A stretch of DNA of 45,495 bases from Entrophospora sp. SA101 (GCA_958430865.1 CAUDNR010004463.1:675-46169); one strand, 5' to 3'. Counted from the first letter of the stretch, positions 20,114 to 33,459 are shown. Translations and numbers: made by a program. The notes: a model not told the origin generated them from the sequence alone.

Positions 20114-22648
20114 TTATTCTTCAAGAATATTGCTTCTTCTAGTGTCATTATTAATGTCATTCCTAGTACTATCATCATCGTAATCAATGCCATCAGTATC
20201 CTTATCACCAGTGTCATTAACAGCGTCACCTTCATCACCTCCATTATTGACACTATGTTCAACATTAACATTGACATTAGCATTATGTTCATTAAAATTG
20301 ACATTATGCTCAACATTAACATTATGCTCAACATTAACATTATGCTCAACATTAACATTATCATTATCATCAACATTATCATCAACATTATCATTATCAT
20401 CAACACTATCATCAACATTGCTATCATCAACATTGCTATCATCATCCTCTTCACCTTCGTTTTCTTTTTTTTTGTTGGCAGCAGCAATAAGTTTTGTAAA
20501 GGTTTCTAATTGATTTTTAAGATCTTCATTATCAGGATCAATATTAACGGCCTTTTTTAAATCATTTAATGCTTCTTCATACTGCATCAGCTTGAAAAAA
20601 GTTAAACCTCTTTCACGCAAAGCAAGCACATTTTCCGGTTCTCTAATCAACACCTTATTAAAGTCTGTCAGAGCTTCAAAATATCTTTTTTGGTAAAGGT
20701 AAATCGATCCTCTATTACACAACGCTTTATTCTCATATTCGTTGTTGAATGCTCTGTCCCTGACATTGCTTAACGCCTCGTCCAGATCCATCAATGCTTC
20801 AGAATAATGACCAAGTTTTTTATATATTGCCCCACGTATTGATAATGGATAGTTCCAATGTGGTTTCACTTTAAGAACTATATTCACATCTTGTATTGCA
20901 TTTTCGCATTTATCCAATTCATACAACACCTCACTACGATAGCACAATGCCCAATGATTATCCGGTTTGGATTGTAACACTTTATTCAAATCATTCAATG
21001 CCTCCGCCCGCTTTCCTAACATGTGAAATAAAGAACCTCTAGTTTCTAAGGCTAGATCTTGATTTGAATCGATTTCTAATGCCAAATTCAAATCAAGCAA
21101 TGCCTCCTGATATCTTTTCAACATATGGTAAACAGCTCCACGATTGGCTAGGGCGAATACGCTATTATGTTTCAATTTTATAGCTTTTTCCAGATCTCTT
21201 AATGCCTCTTCATATCTCCTAAGGGTTCTATTTACAGCACCACGACTTTCTCTTGCCAATACATTATCAGGTTCGATTTCTATAGCTTGATTCAAATCAT
21301 TCAATGCCTTATTGCCATCATTTAACATACGATGAACTTCACCTCTACTAGTCAAAGCAAATACATTACCAGGTTCAAGTTCTAATGATCTATCAAAATC
21401 CAATAGAGCCAGATCGAATTTTTGTAATAATCGATATACTTCACCCCTTCCTCTCAATAAAAATGCATCGTCCTGATTAATTGACAATGCATCGTTGAAA
21501 TCATTTATTGCCTTTTCATAATTACCCAATAATCGATTTATCTCGCCTCGTTGTCTTAACAAACTTAAATCATTTGGGCTCAATTCAATTCCATAATTAA
21601 AATTTATCAAAGCTTCCTTATATCTACCCATTCCTTGAAATATCTCGGCTTTATTCTTGTAAGCAAGTACATTGTTTTTATCAAACAATAAAATATTATC
21701 GAAATCTTTTAATGCCTCATACTCGTATTTCCTGCCCAATTGACGAAGTAGAGTACCTCTTTTTTCCAAAGTTATTAGATTACTATCGTCTATTTCTAAT
21801 GATTCATTGAAACACTGCAATGCTTCTTCAAATTTATCTATTATAAAATTTATTTCACCTTTAGTTGTTAATATGTATGCTCTATTAATTTTATCAAATT
21901 TCAATGCCTCATCTAAATCTCTTAAAGCATTAGAGTACGCGTAGAGAGTTTTATAGACTTTAGCCCTTTTTATGAGAACAAACGAGTCATTTGGTTGCAA
22001 TTCAAAAGCTCTATTCAAATCATTGATCGCATCATGGTATTTTTCTTTGGAAAAATGAACTTCAGCTCTGATTTTTAAAGAGTAGGTATTTAGTGGATTT
22101 AGTTTGATTGATCTCTCCAAGTCTTGGTAAGCATCATCATATTTACGCATCAGTCTATGAGTTTCACCTTTTAGCGCCCATGCTCTAGCATTGTTTGGGT
22201 ATCTTAATGTAGCAGCATTTAGATCTTGTAATGATAAAATGTGTTCTCCTAATTGTAAATAGGCATAGGCTCTATCACATCTTATTGAGTAGCTGTTGGG
22301 ATAATTCTCTAATGATTCAGTGAAAAAAATTATTGCTTGTTGATAATTTTTATTTTTTAAGTATTGAATTGCTTGGATGTGTGTCGGGTCATTTTTTTTA
22401 GATCTTCTGAAAAACTTAGTAAGACTAATCGATTTAGTTTTATGTTTTGGTTTGCGATTACTGATACCACTATTATTAATAGGATTGTTATAGTTATAAT
22501 TATTGGGGGAATTATTATTGTTAACAGCGCTACCAGTATTAATATCAGAACCAATATTATAATAATAAAAACTATTGTTGCTATTACTGCTACCACTACT
22601 ACCACTACTACCAGCACGAGTATGTTTATGTGGCAAACCATTCCCTAC

Positions 22649-22682
<34 letters not shown>

Positions 22683-23068
22683 GGAGCTGCTGCTGTCGTG
22701 TCAATATAAATGTTTTGAGCTGACTTATTTTTAAATAGTAATATATTTTTAAATGACTTGTATGATTTAAACGAATTTAAAGATGATGAGGTAGATTTTT
22801 TTGATCTAACTGAGCCAGCTAACGATTCACTAGTTGAAGGTCTTCTTGAGCCTAACGTTTTTTTTGTTGTTGATGGTGATGCATTGGTACCGATACTGTT
22901 ATTCAACTTGTAGTAATAAAATCAATTAGAGGTATAAGAAGAGAAAAACGATTGCAGAAAAACAAAAAATAAATATCATTATAAACTTACAATGATATCA
23001 GGAGGAATATCATTTTGATGAGTTGGAGGAGCTTTATAAAATGGAAAAGTCATGTTTGCATCTAGCAT
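20114..23068 (-). CDS. TPR-repeat protein with acidic repetitive tail
   Basis: Two exons: 23068-22991 (ATG, 26 residues, MLDANMTFPFYKAPP) and 22906-20114, with an 84-bp intron (GTAAGT...CTACAAG). This gives 956 residues. Residues ~30-200 are Ser/Thr/Asn-rich and include a poly-Thr run. From about 205 to 855 there are roughly 18-19 tandem tetratricopeptide repeats of 34 residues (for example YQQAIIFFTESLENYPNSYS, AINDLNRAFELQPND). The tail is acidic, with EDDD and NVDD motifs and NVNVEH repeats. TPR arrays are protein-binding scaffolds. No catalytic domain or J domain is visible, so the partner is unknown. The Ser/Asn-rich head and acidic tail look disordered. It converges on the truncated VPS36-like gene, 18 bp apart. 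Confidence 0.88.
20285..20360 (+). repeat. 18-bp coding minisatellite in TPR gene tail
   Basis: About four copies of an ACATTAACATTATGCTCA unit encode NVNVEH hexapeptides on the minus strand. They are followed by ATCATC-type tracts encoding the NVDD repeats. Being a multiple of three, copy-number change keeps the frame. Confidence 0.85.
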
Positions 23069-24305
23069 TTATTCAAAAAAAATTCACTTTATAGAATATT
23101 TATGGAGATATATGTGTGTATGTATATGTATGTAAAAAAAAATTAAAAAATAAAAAAAAAATGAAAATGAAAAAATTTTATTAGATTTATAGTTGTTTTT
23201 TTTTTTTATAATTAAAGATATTTATAGTAATTTGATTCTAATAATTTGTAGTGTAACATATCAAGGTTTTACAATATGATCCAATATATATATATATCAT
23301 TGATTTAAAAATAACAAATATACATATATATTGTTGAAATCCTATTCCAAAATTACACTGATCTTTCTACAAACAAATTATTATTTATGCACATTATATA
23401 TATGTTTGAATTATCCCAATATTGGCGTTTTCAATATTTCTTAACCTATATGATTCCGGAATCTCTAACATTCATCTTACAACAAAGGTATATGCGTAAA
23501 CCAAATTTCTTTCCGGAATTTTATTAATTTTATTTTGAAAAAAAAATTCTATACACCCGATCATGTGTAATGTACAGAGGCCAAAATCCCTACTTAAAAA
23601 ACAAGTACAGGGAGATGAATATATTAAAAATTACCCGATTAACAAAAGGTATCACTGCAGAACTTTGCAGAATATTTGTCACGCACGATTATATATCGAC
23701 TTTCTCATACGTAATCAGCGTTCGAAATCCAACTGCGCCTTAACATAAATCTAGTCTAATTTTAGAATTTATCTGCATTGGATTTCTAGATTGGTTAGCG
23801 TGCGCCAATTCCGCCGATTGAACTTCGAACACTGTCGTAATAATAATTATACAGTTTCAATTTTTTTTAATACTTGGCACAAATTTACATGCTAACTTAT
23901 ACACTATAGGCATAAATTTTGCAATACATTCAAATTATTTATAACAAACTCATTGCTGAAACCTATAATCAAAGTACAGTGCAACATGACGATCATTTGA
24001 TTTGAAGATCTTAATGGAAATTCTTCAACTAGTATTGTTTCCAAGTGTTTGTATAATTAACCTGAAATGATGAAATATATCAAAATAAAATTTCATTGGT
24101 TGGTTGATCTTTTTAATATGGGTAAAATATTATTTTAAAAAAAGAAAACGGTTTTTTATAGGGACAATGGAGCTTCTTTTTTCAGTATTAGCATTTGCTT
24201 CTTTCCTAGCGAGAAAAAATCTTATATGTATTAATATATATATATATATATATATACCAATAAAATTACGTAATCCACTTGAACTAATTTGAATAAATTC
24301 AGTAA
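23069..24305. other. Spacer, TPR gene promoter side
   Basis: AT-rich, with homopolymer A/T runs near 23130-23210 and TA tracts near 23285, 23395 and 24235. A 61-codon ORF (23563-23748) has no recognisable domain and is probably chance. The part nearest 23069 should hold the promoter of the TPR gene. Confidence 0.5.
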
Positions 24306-24961
24306 TTAATCTCTCTTTATTATATTAAACTTTATCCAATCCCAATACCAAATATTTTCTTCGTTATAATATTTTAGTAAATCTCGTATACCACCTGTAA
24401 TAATTCCTACGCTTGTACCCATTATACAAGCATATTTGGTACTTTGCTTTGGCAAACGATCTAAAAAATCAAAAAATTAAAAACTTGGAAAAATTAATCA
24501 CCCAGATAAATTATTTATAATAATCAAAATAATTCAAAATAATACATACAAATATTTGAAAATATTATACTTGTAGATAATCCAGCCAATGTTGTGTTAA
24601 ATATATCATCTTCTTTTCTCATATAATCTAAAGAATATTCTATTCCACCAAAGCATAAACATATTCCACCAGTATTCCTAGCGTATTTAAACCCTTGCTT
24701 CAATCCACCTAATATCATTCTATAATTTTTATATTTATGATAATAATACCATTTTTCTTTTGTTTTGGGTAATTTATGAACACGTTCTGCTAAATATTGT
24801 AACCCACTAAATTTAGCTCCTTCATATCCTCCAAAAAATAGTCCCCATACTGCTCCTATTAATGTTATGGTGAGTAAACGCTCTTTAGGATCTATCCTTG
24901 TCCTTTCTATATTGGTTTTTAATGTTGCAGAAGAAGTTGAAGAAGTTGACGCCATTTCCAT
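24306..24961 (-). CDS. TIMMDC1-like Tim17/22/23-family inner-membrane protein
   Basis: Exons 24961-24550 and 24460-24306 (intron donor GTATGT, acceptor TTTTTTAG, phase 1) give 188 residues. The first exon alone would read through into a false short end. Features: a Ser/Thr-rich N-terminus, then a hydrophobic segment ITLIGAVWGLFFGGYEGA (~32-49), a basic loop with YHKYKNYRMILGGLKQGFKY, GGICLCFGGIEYSLDYMR (~97-114), TLAGLSTSIIF (~122-132) and ACIMGTSVGIITGG (~147-160). Small-residue-rich helices and the GG...SLDYMR pattern match the Tim17/Tim22/Tim23 fold, closest to TIMMDC1, a complex I assembly factor of the mitochondrial inner membrane. The assignment to TIMMDC1 rather than another family member is moderate. 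It shares a ~510-bp divergent promoter region with the lipin gene. Confidence 0.7.
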
Positions 24962-25470
24962 AAAATTTTATTTTTGTAAAAAAAGATTTTAATGCGCAGA
25001 AAATTCATTATTTATACCTCTCCATATCATGTGATTATGACGCTTCCCTGAATTTTTAATCCAATAAAAATTGTTGTAGATTTTTTTTATACTAGTATTA
25101 ATAATTCATTTACCTAAAATCAACAAAAATCAACATTTGATTTTCAAAAGGTAAAATTTATGATTATTATTATCAATTTATTAATTACACTCTTTTTTAA
25201 TCACTCACTCTTATTTCTCCGGCTAGTTTGATTTTATTTAAAAAAAAAATCAACCCCTATTTGAGTCATTCCTTTCATTTATTCTTTACATTTGTTTCTA
25301 TTTGTTATTATATTCATTATATCAAAAAATTACTTTTACATATATATATATATATATATCAAACAGATTTAATAAAAATACTTGTTAAAATCCATTAATC
25401 CATCCATAATCAATTATTTAATCTGAAATATTAAATATTTATACATTTATCAGAATAAGCTTACTTAATC
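24962..25470. promoter_or_regulatory. Divergent intergenic promoter region
   Basis: A 509-bp spacer between the start codons of the TIMMDC1-like gene (minus) and the lipin gene (plus), so it must hold both promoters. It contains a (TA)n tract near 25341-25359 and poly-A/T runs. No specific factor site can be named. Confidence 0.6.
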
Positions 25471-26065
25471 ATGCAATCAGTTTATAGATTAGTTGAGACA
25501 GTAAATCAATTTTACAGAGAAATCAATCCTGCGACTCTTTCTGGTGCGATTGATGTAGTTGTTGTGCAAAAACCGAATGGTGAGCTTGCTTGTTCTCCAT
25601 TTCACGTTAGATTTGGAAAACTTTTAGTTTTGATGCCACAAGAAAAAAAAGTAAATAGATACTCACATATTTGATTTATTATTATTACCATTACTAAACT
25701 CGCATATTTAATAATAAACTTCTTTAAAATGTCATTTAAAGGTTGAAATTACAGTTAATGGTAAAGTTGTTGATTTTCCTATGAAAATTGGTGAAGCTGG
25801 TGAAGCCTTTTTTGTATTTGAAACTGAAAATAATGTTCCAGAAGAACTTCAAACTTCTCCATTAGTGGGTCCTACGCAATCATCTCCAAATGAAGAAGTA
25901 ATTAGTTATTAATTTATTTGTTTTTTGATTATAATATTTATTGTTAAAATTTTCTCAATTAATTAATTGTTGACTTGATAACATTTTAAAGGAATTGGAT
26001 TTTTTAGACTTGGGTGGTGGTTCATCAAATGACCTATCATCAAAAAAGAAAGATCAAGGTGAGAA

Positions 26066-26096
<31 letters not shown>

Positions 26097-29000
26097 TATA
26101 TAATCATTATAAATTAATCGAGAAATTTTATTATCTAGATTTTAACACGGTTGTTGTAGATGAACCAGAAACTATTGATTATATTTATGGGGTTGGTGGT
26201 GATGGTAGTGACTCAGTTTTAACCGATTCTAACATCACTGTTACTCCAACTTCTGATGACGTCACTGTTAATGATGAATCAAATCTTTCAAAAGAATTAT
26301 ACGATCCAAACTGTAATCTAGATCAGAAATTAAAATTTGATAATGATAATGATTTAAATACAAACTTAGTTTCTGATAAAATTAATGAGTCAATAAATGG
26401 CCGCGGTGACCGCCCCTTTGATCATCTGTTTGGGAATAAAGATGATGATGATGATGAGAACGAGAATCAGAACGAGAACGAGAACGAGAACGAGAACGAT
26501 AATGATGATGATGGTGGTGGTGATAATAACGGTAATGATGGCGGTTATGATGATGATGGTGATGATAGTAAGTAGATTTTTATTATAATAAATAATAGAG
26601 TGGTGATTAATTGGCTGAGGTTGGTCTGGCTAATAATTAAATAATTATAATGATATATGTAATATAATGTGGATGTAGATGTGGATGACAAGGATCAATC
26701 GAATAGTTTAAATGAAAAGAATGATGATGCAGCATCAGAAACTTATAAAGATAATATTAAAAACATTAATTCAAATGAGAATAATGGTGAGGAAATAATC
26801 ATCCATAATTATAATTATTAATTCAAAAAAAAAACAAAATGGTAATAATATATTTGTCAATTATTACTATTCAAAAATTTAGAAAACATAAATCTAGGGA
26901 AAATTTTTGATCAATTACCGAATGATCAAAATCATTTAATCTATGAAAATGCCAGCAAAAGGAATCGAGAAAGAACTTCATCCGTCACTTCGATCCATCA
27001 AAATTGTTCGTGCGTTCTTTTATGTTATCAAATTTTTTTCTAATAATTTTTATTTTTATTTTATTTAATAATAAAATAAAACTTTTATCAATTTATATAT
27101 ATTTGTATATAGGGGGGAAACCAGAAGGTCCATTTTCTGATACTGAATTAGATGAGACACGAAAACCAGAAAAACCGTATGTGGAAAAAAATTTTTTTTA
27201 AAATTAAGATAAAAATTTTAATAACAACAATTCGATTGACGATATTATTATTAGTTTAGAACGAAGGATGAATAATAAAACTAGTCCTTTGAGTGATACT
27301 GAATTAGAGTATGAACATAATAATCCACCAAAAGATTCTGAAGAATGGTCATGGGGCTGGGGTACACTTCCTGTAAGAAAATCAGAAAAATTTGAACATT
27401 GGCAAGATGATGATGCTGAAGATAAAAAATGGGATAAAGGGGAAAATGAAGATGGAAACAGTTCAGGTTTTGAAATTGACGGGAAAAAATATCACTTTGA
27501 GATGTCGTTGTGTAATAAAAATGCTTTTGGAAGTGATCTAGTTAGTATTAATTTTATTATCTTTATTCTTTTTTTAGTTTCGGGTTTAGGTAAAGCTAAT
27601 TAAGATACCCTTTGGTTTTTAAAAAAAAATTTTTTTATTTAAGCAAACTGATGCAGAATTATTTCGTCAGAATTTAGTTACTTATGAACAATTTTCTCAA
27701 AATCCTCAAATATTAAGTGATAAAACACTAGTTGTCAAATTTAACAACAAGTAAATATACGACTATATTATTGATAAATAAATGAATGGAGTATTCCTTA
27801 ATTTTAATTTTTAAAAAAAAATATTATAATTATCATAAATTTTTAGTTATTATTCTTGGTCTACGGCTGCACCAATAATTGCTTCACTTTTGATTTTCAA
27901 GAAGCCACTTCCAGAATCGACAATGGCATCATTGGCTAACAATAGATTAGAACCTGATCGCCGGAGATATAGTTTAAGGGAATGGAGTAGATGGTGGAGT
28001 CGTTCTTCAAGTATAGAACGTCCAATAAATAATATTAGGGATAAAGAAAAAGCCATACAAGAAACTGAAAAGGTTTTTTTTTATTTTCAATTTAAATTTT
28101 GAATTTTGATCTTATAAAAAAATTAGGGAATTCTTTTTACTCTCAAATTAACTACATTATAATACATATATACATATACTTGGACCTTAAATGTTTAGGA
28201 TCAAAATAAATCAAAGAAGTTTTATGCAAAAACTTTACGTCTAACTTCAGATCAATTAGTAAGTCTTGCTTGATATATATATGTTTTTATAAATTCGTAT
28301 TCCTTAAAAAATAAATAAAATTTTTATTATTATTAGAAAAGTCTTAATTTGAAAAAAGGGATGAACACTATTATATTTTCTGTTGCTTCTTATAAAGGAA
28401 AAGCAACTTGTGCTGCTAGAATTTTTTTGTGGGATTATGATACTAAAATAGTGATCTCAGATATTGACGGAACTATCACAAAGTAATAATATTTAGAATT
28501 ATTGATTTATCGAAGAAATGATTATTAACATATATTTACATATTTAGATCCGATGCTCTTGGTCATGTATTTGCAATGATTGGCAAAGATTGGACACATT
28601 CTGGTGTTGCTAAATTATACAGTGATATAAGAAGAAATGGTTATCAAATTTTATATTTAACTAGTCGTGCAATAGGACAGGTAATATATAAATAAATATT
28701 TTATAAATTTATATGCGTATATGTTTATATCTTTGTACATATCATTTTAGGCAAGTTATACTAGAGGATATTTACAAAAAGTTGAACAAGGTAAATATCA
28801 ACTACCAGATGGTCCTGTCATAATGTCACCAGATCGATTATTAACCGCTTTTCATAGGTAATTAATTAGTTACATATTATTTATGATCATGATTATTAAG
28901 GTTATTACGGTTTACTTTAACAAAACGAAATATTTTTATTATTAGAGAAGTGATAATGCGAAAACCAGAAGTTTTTAAAATGTCATGTCTACGTGATGTT

Positions 29001-30226
29001 AAAAAATTATTTGATGATCATAATCCTTTTTATGCTGGATTTGGTAATAGGATAACGGTATGTGTGCAATATTTTATTAATATTATTAAATTTAATTATA
29101 CTTGTAATTAATATTATTTATTAATGTATATTGTTTTTTGTTTAGGATGCGTTATCTTACCGAAGTGTAGATATTCCATCTTCACGAATTTTTACAATAG
29201 GATTTAATGGTGAAGTGAAATTGGAATTATTGACGGGATACAAATCAACGTAAGATATTCATGTGCAAATATAATAATAATAATAATAATTATTATTATT
29301 ATTTCTATTATTATTATTTCTATTTCTATTAATATTATTTATTTCTTATATATGTTTATGTATGTAGATATGTCGATTTGACAGATTTGGTGGACCAAAT
29401 GTTTCCACATGTTGATAGCAAAGAATGGGACACAGTATATAATGATTGGAATTATTGGAAACCACCATTACCAGAAGTTGAAATACCATCTGAAATATTC
29501 AACACTGTCACATCAACTCCTTCATCGCCGAAAAGTCAATCTGTTGCTATGACAAGTTCACCTAGTTTAGGAATGATTAGAAATTTAGCAGGTAGTATAA
29601 AGAAATCTAGTAGTAGTAATACTGCTACAATAACAACAACAACAACAACGACTACTTCTCAACAACGTTATTTAACATCATCATCATCATCGACATTATT
29701 ATCGGCATCATTATCATCATCAACGAAACAAAGTATTGATTTACTTTCTTCTTCTGCACCTGGAACTCTTGAAACATTAAGTAAACATGCTTCTACAAAA
29801 TCTATTGCTAAATCTGTAAATTCTGCCAATAATAGTAAAAGGAAAAATAATGGTCATAAAAGGAAAGAATCAAAAGAAAGGAACACAGTTTTTATTGGAG
29901 GTGATGTTGATATGCCAGGTAGAATGGATATTTTAATGACTGACAGTGATGATAATGATGATGATGATGATGATATTGTTGATGATGATGATATTGGTGA
30001 TGATGGTAATGGTGATAAACAACAAATTTCAAATAATGATAATATAAACAAGCTTACTCCCAAAAATTCTAATTCTAATAATAATTTAGGTTATGATGAT
30101 GAAATTGATGATGGTGATGACGAGGGAGGTGATGATGGGGATGGGGAAGAGGAGGAAGAAGAGGAAGAAGAAAAAGAAAGCGATTTTGAAGAAGATATAC
30201 TTGACCGAATAAATGAACCTTATTAA
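25471..30226 (+). CDS. Lipin / Pah1-type phosphatidate phosphatase
   Basis: Dephosphorylates phosphatidate to diacylglycerol at the ER and nuclear membrane, which sets the balance of storage lipid and phospholipid. Seventeen exons: 25471-25650, 25742-25897, 25992-26058, 26139-26567, 26679-26786, 26883-27005, 27113-27176, 27255-27540, 27644-27750, 27847-28072, 28199-28258, 28337-28482, 28548-28680, 28751-28857, 28946-29057, 29146-29249, 29368-30226. All phases agree and give 1088 residues. The N-Lip domain starts at residue 1 ([20 protein letters not shown], then PFHVRFGKL and GEAGEAFFV). A mid region follows with PLSDTELE and [20 protein letters not shown]. The catalytic LNS2 domain carries DIDGT (DxDxT, residues 644-648), LTSRAIGQ and GFGNRITD. 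The long acidic Asn/Asp region (exon 4) and the ~190-residue Ser/Asp/Glu-rich tail are low complexity. Exon 6 uses a GTTCGT donor, the least certain junction. Confidence 0.95.
26069..26094 (+). repeat. (CA)n microsatellite in lipin intron 3
   Basis: About 12-13 CA units just after the GTGAGA donor of intron 3. This is a ready polymorphic marker. Confidence 0.95.
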
Positions 30227-31338
30227 AATTAAAATTTTTTTTTGTATTATTAATTAATTTTTTTTTCTTTGTATTAATATATATTATTTTTTATAGAAAT
30301 GTATTTTTTTATTTTTGCAAATAATAATAATTAATTTTCCGCTTGATTATTTTATAAAAAAATAGAATTTGAAAAAAAAAGAATAATAAAATTAGTGATT
30401 TTGTTTAATTATAATTACGATTATTTTTCCGACTTTTCTTCTAATTAAAATTAACTCATTAATCAAAATTTAAAAGTACTGTTAGTGAGTGTTGTTGATA
30501 TAAACTAATTGAATTGTCGAAAAACCAAAACGCGTTAAAAAAGATTTAATTAATATATTTGAATTATGGATAAATAATATATGTTTTCAATAAAACCTCT
30601 AGTTTTATTCTTTTCGTGACATCTTTAAATCCTAAGATAAGAGTTTATGAAATGAGGTCGAAAAAGAACCAATTTTGAGTTACAAGACTACTTATTACCT
30701 TCAAAGAATGGACGTTGAAAGGCATAAGAACTGATACAGACTATCCTCATGTGTACTTTACTTAATAGGTCTCCCGTCGTTGCAGTGATTTCTCCAATTC
30801 ATTTTTTATAATTAACTTTTATTTGTCTCTTTAAAAGGAGAAAACATTATATATTAATATGGTGTTTATGAAATGAGGTCGAAAAAGAACCAATTTTGAG
30901 TTACAAGACTACTTATTACCTTCAAAGAATGGACGTTGAAAGGCATAAGAACTGATACAGACTATCCTCATGTGTACTTTACTTAATAGGTCTCCCGTCG
31001 TTGCAGTGATTTCTCCAATTCATTTTTTATAATTAACTTTTATTTGTCTCTTTAAAAGGAGAAAACATTATATATTAATATGGTACGCTCTAATAAGCTT
31101 TGACAGTTTTTCTTTAAAAAAAATCGCAGCAGTGAAGGGCTTAGGGTGTGTATCATTTATAATGTACGTTTACCATGATAAACTTTGGGTGGCTGTGTTA
31201 CGAAATCCTCTAACGATTTTATAACACGTAAAAATTGTTCTTTTCAGTCGAATCTCCTTCTTCAGCCATAAAAATATAAAAATATAAATTAAAAATATAA
31301 ATAATTTTTTGGGGTTTTTTTCTTCAAAATAATTTAAA
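30227..31338. other. Intergenic region with tandem duplication
   Basis: Lipin 3' flank and J-protein 5' flank. The middle is filled by two perfect 221-bp units. Neither strand carries a credible gene, although the unit is GC-richer than its surroundings. Confidence 0.6.
30643..31084 (+). repeat. Perfect 221-bp tandem duplication
   Basis: Unit 1 is 30643-30863 and unit 2 is 30864-31084. Both begin GTTTATGAAATGAGGTCG and end ATTAATATGGT. I found no difference between them, so the duplication is recent or an assembly effect. Confidence 0.95.
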
Positions 31339-32328
31339 ATGAAAAAATTTAAATTTTGCACATTTTTAATTTTTTCGATTTTTATATTTATCTCGCTAAT
31401 AAAAGCTTGGGGAAAAGGTATAATAAATTAGATATATATATCTATATAATACGGAATAAAATAAATTCAATAAGTTCAAAATTTTTTATATCCTATAATA
31501 AAACAGAGGATCACGAAATATTTGATTTGGTAGACGATTTAGAAAATGCAGAAGGGGAAGATGTAACTTTTTATTCATGGCTTGGAGTAAAACCTACAGC
31601 TAGCGAGAAGGAAATTAATAAAGCGTATCGTAAATTATCTTTAACTTTACAGTAAGTTTATTTGTATATTATGATAATAAATACATGTAAAATCTTAATG
31701 ATTTTATTATTGGTAATTTTTATTTAGCCCGGATAAAAATCCTGATAGAGATAGCAAAGAAAAATTTTCTAGATTAGGTTTAATAGGTGCAATTTTGCGT
31801 AATTCAGAGTCAAGAGAACGATACAATTTTTTTCTAAAGAATGGAGTACCAAAATGGCGTGGTACTGGCTATTATTATAACCGTCATAGACCGGGACTTG
31901 GTACCGTAGTAATATTTTTATTAATGCTATCATCATTGTTTCATTATGTTATCACGTGGATAAACTATTATCGGGACAAGCAACGTGTACGATATTATAT
32001 ACAAGAATCGAGAGAAATCGCCTGGGGTAAAAGAATGAAAAAACAAAACACCAGGAAAAAAATTTTTGTTAATGAAAAGAATTTCATTGTTGATTATGAT
32101 AATGTTTTCTTGCTGACTAAAGATGGCAAACAATTTATTATGGATGAGAATGAAATTGAGAAACCAAGAATTTTGAATATTTTTGTATTTTCAATCCCTA
32201 TTTTAATTTATAAAAAACTAATTTATAGTAATAAAGATGATACTAACATTAACAATAATAACAATAATATCAATGATAGAAATATTAATGATAAATCTCG
32301 TAGACGTAGGAAAGAACCAAACAACTAA
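31339..32328 (+). CDS. ER membrane J-domain co-chaperone (Erj5-like)
   Basis: A DnaJ-type co-chaperone that would stimulate an Hsp70 (Kar2/BiP class) in the ER lumen. Exons 31339-31417, 31507-31651 and 31728-32328 (GT-AG, phases 1 and 2) give 274 residues. The ATG at 31339 was chosen because it adds a hydrophobic signal peptide (KFCTFLIFSIFIFISLIKAW, residues ~5-24) directly before the J domain. The J domain (FYSWLGVKPTASEKEINKAY, then an HPDKNPD loop at residues 75-81 and ESRERYNFFLKNG) is split by intron 2 exactly before the HPD motif. A transmembrane segment follows at ~133-153 and a weaker hydrophobic patch at ~222-236. The tail is Asn-rich and ends in RRRRKEPNN. Signal peptide, N-terminal J domain and one TM match yeast Erj5 in order and length. 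Confidence 0.85.
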
Positions 32329-33459
32329 TAACTTTAATTTTAAGATTTTGGTGTATTTTATTTTATCTTGTAGGAAAAATATAATTTAGATAAATAATTA
32401 CATTAACTTTGGAGTTTTTTTCTCTTCCAATAATAGTGTAAATAACAACAAAATCGATTCAAAACAAGAAATAAAAAATAGTAAATAATAAATTCAAACT
32501 AAACTTCTTGTTTCTTATTTCTGGTTCTTGTTGTTTTTCTTTTTATTCCTTTTCATTCACCAGAATATTTTATTAGAATTATTAGAATTATCATTATTAT
32601 AGTCATTTTTGATTATTATTGTCTGATTGAATTTTTTTTACTGGTCTTTCATCAACATCTTTGTCATCATCTTCATCATTGTCAATAATTGTGCTGTTAC
32701 CTTCATCATTACTATTAATACTATTATTGTTGTCCGATTTAATTTTTTTTTACTGGTATTTCATCAACATCTTTGTCATCATCGTCATCATTATTTCACA
32801 GTTACCTTCATCATTACTACTAGTATTAGTGCTATTATTGTTATGGTGTCGACATCAAAAATTTTGGTTAAACTTTAAAATGTATAAGCTCAATGACCAT
32901 GCAAGATAAAAAAAAAAACTCTATAGTTTTATTCTATAAGACATAAGGAAAGATGCGATAAAGAGTTTTTTTAAATTTATTGAAATGAAAAGAGTTATTT
33001 ATAATGGTTAAGTTTGTCATTAATTCACAAAAAAAAAAGATTTAACATTTGCCGTGTCATGATCTCCTTCCAAAACTCGCAAGTCGTGCGACTTCTGTGC
33101 AGTTTTCTCGCCGATTGTCTCCTTTTGCGTCTAGCCGCGCCTGGTCTTTTCGGTTTTTGGCGCGATCAACGTTTTCACCATATTTAGCAAAAATTGTGTC
33201 GTACGGTAAATGTTTTATAAAACAGGTTGCAGTTGCAATCGAGTTGCGTTGAATTGAATTGCAAAGTAATGCGTTACAATTGCAATTGGAACCGAAAAAT
33301 CTTTATTTTTTAACCTAATTTTTTGGAAGGAATTTTTGTTTTCGCTGGGTGGTAATTTCAGAAAATTATTTTTTTTTATATATTTTTATTGCAAAGAAAA
33401 AAAAATTTTTCATCTACGTAATTTTTATTGCGAAAAAAAAATACAAAGAATAATAAAAA
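32329..33459. other. Low-complexity spacer
   Basis: Contains the 111-bp duplication at 32621-32842 and a GC-richer patch at 33049-33252. The patch is open in both directions; the minus strand reads KYGENVDRAKNRKDQARLD. No family is recognised. The rest is A/T-rich with poly-A/T runs. Confidence 0.45.
32621..32842 (-). repeat. Imperfect 111-bp tandem repeat, acidic-coding on minus
   Basis: Two copies (32621-32731 and 32732-about 32842) share TTACTGG, CATCAACATCTTTGTCATCA and ACCTTCATCATTACTA blocks. On the minus strand the first unit encodes SNDEGN...DNDEDDDKDVDE, while the second shifts frame midway. This points to the decayed tail of an acidic protein gene. Confidence 0.6.

Noticed and set aside
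20187..20513. Plus-strand Ser/Thr/Leu-rich and Asn/Ile-rich ORFs over the TPR gene tail
   Set aside because: Shadows of the minus-strand coding minisatellite.
22357..22723. ORFs opposite or out of frame over the TPR gene head
   Set aside because: Created by the poly-Thr and Asn codon runs. The TPR frame with its spliced ATG exon explains the region.
26397..26588. Met/Arg/Thr-repeat ORF
   Set aside because: Out-of-frame reading of the acidic repeat in lipin exon 4.
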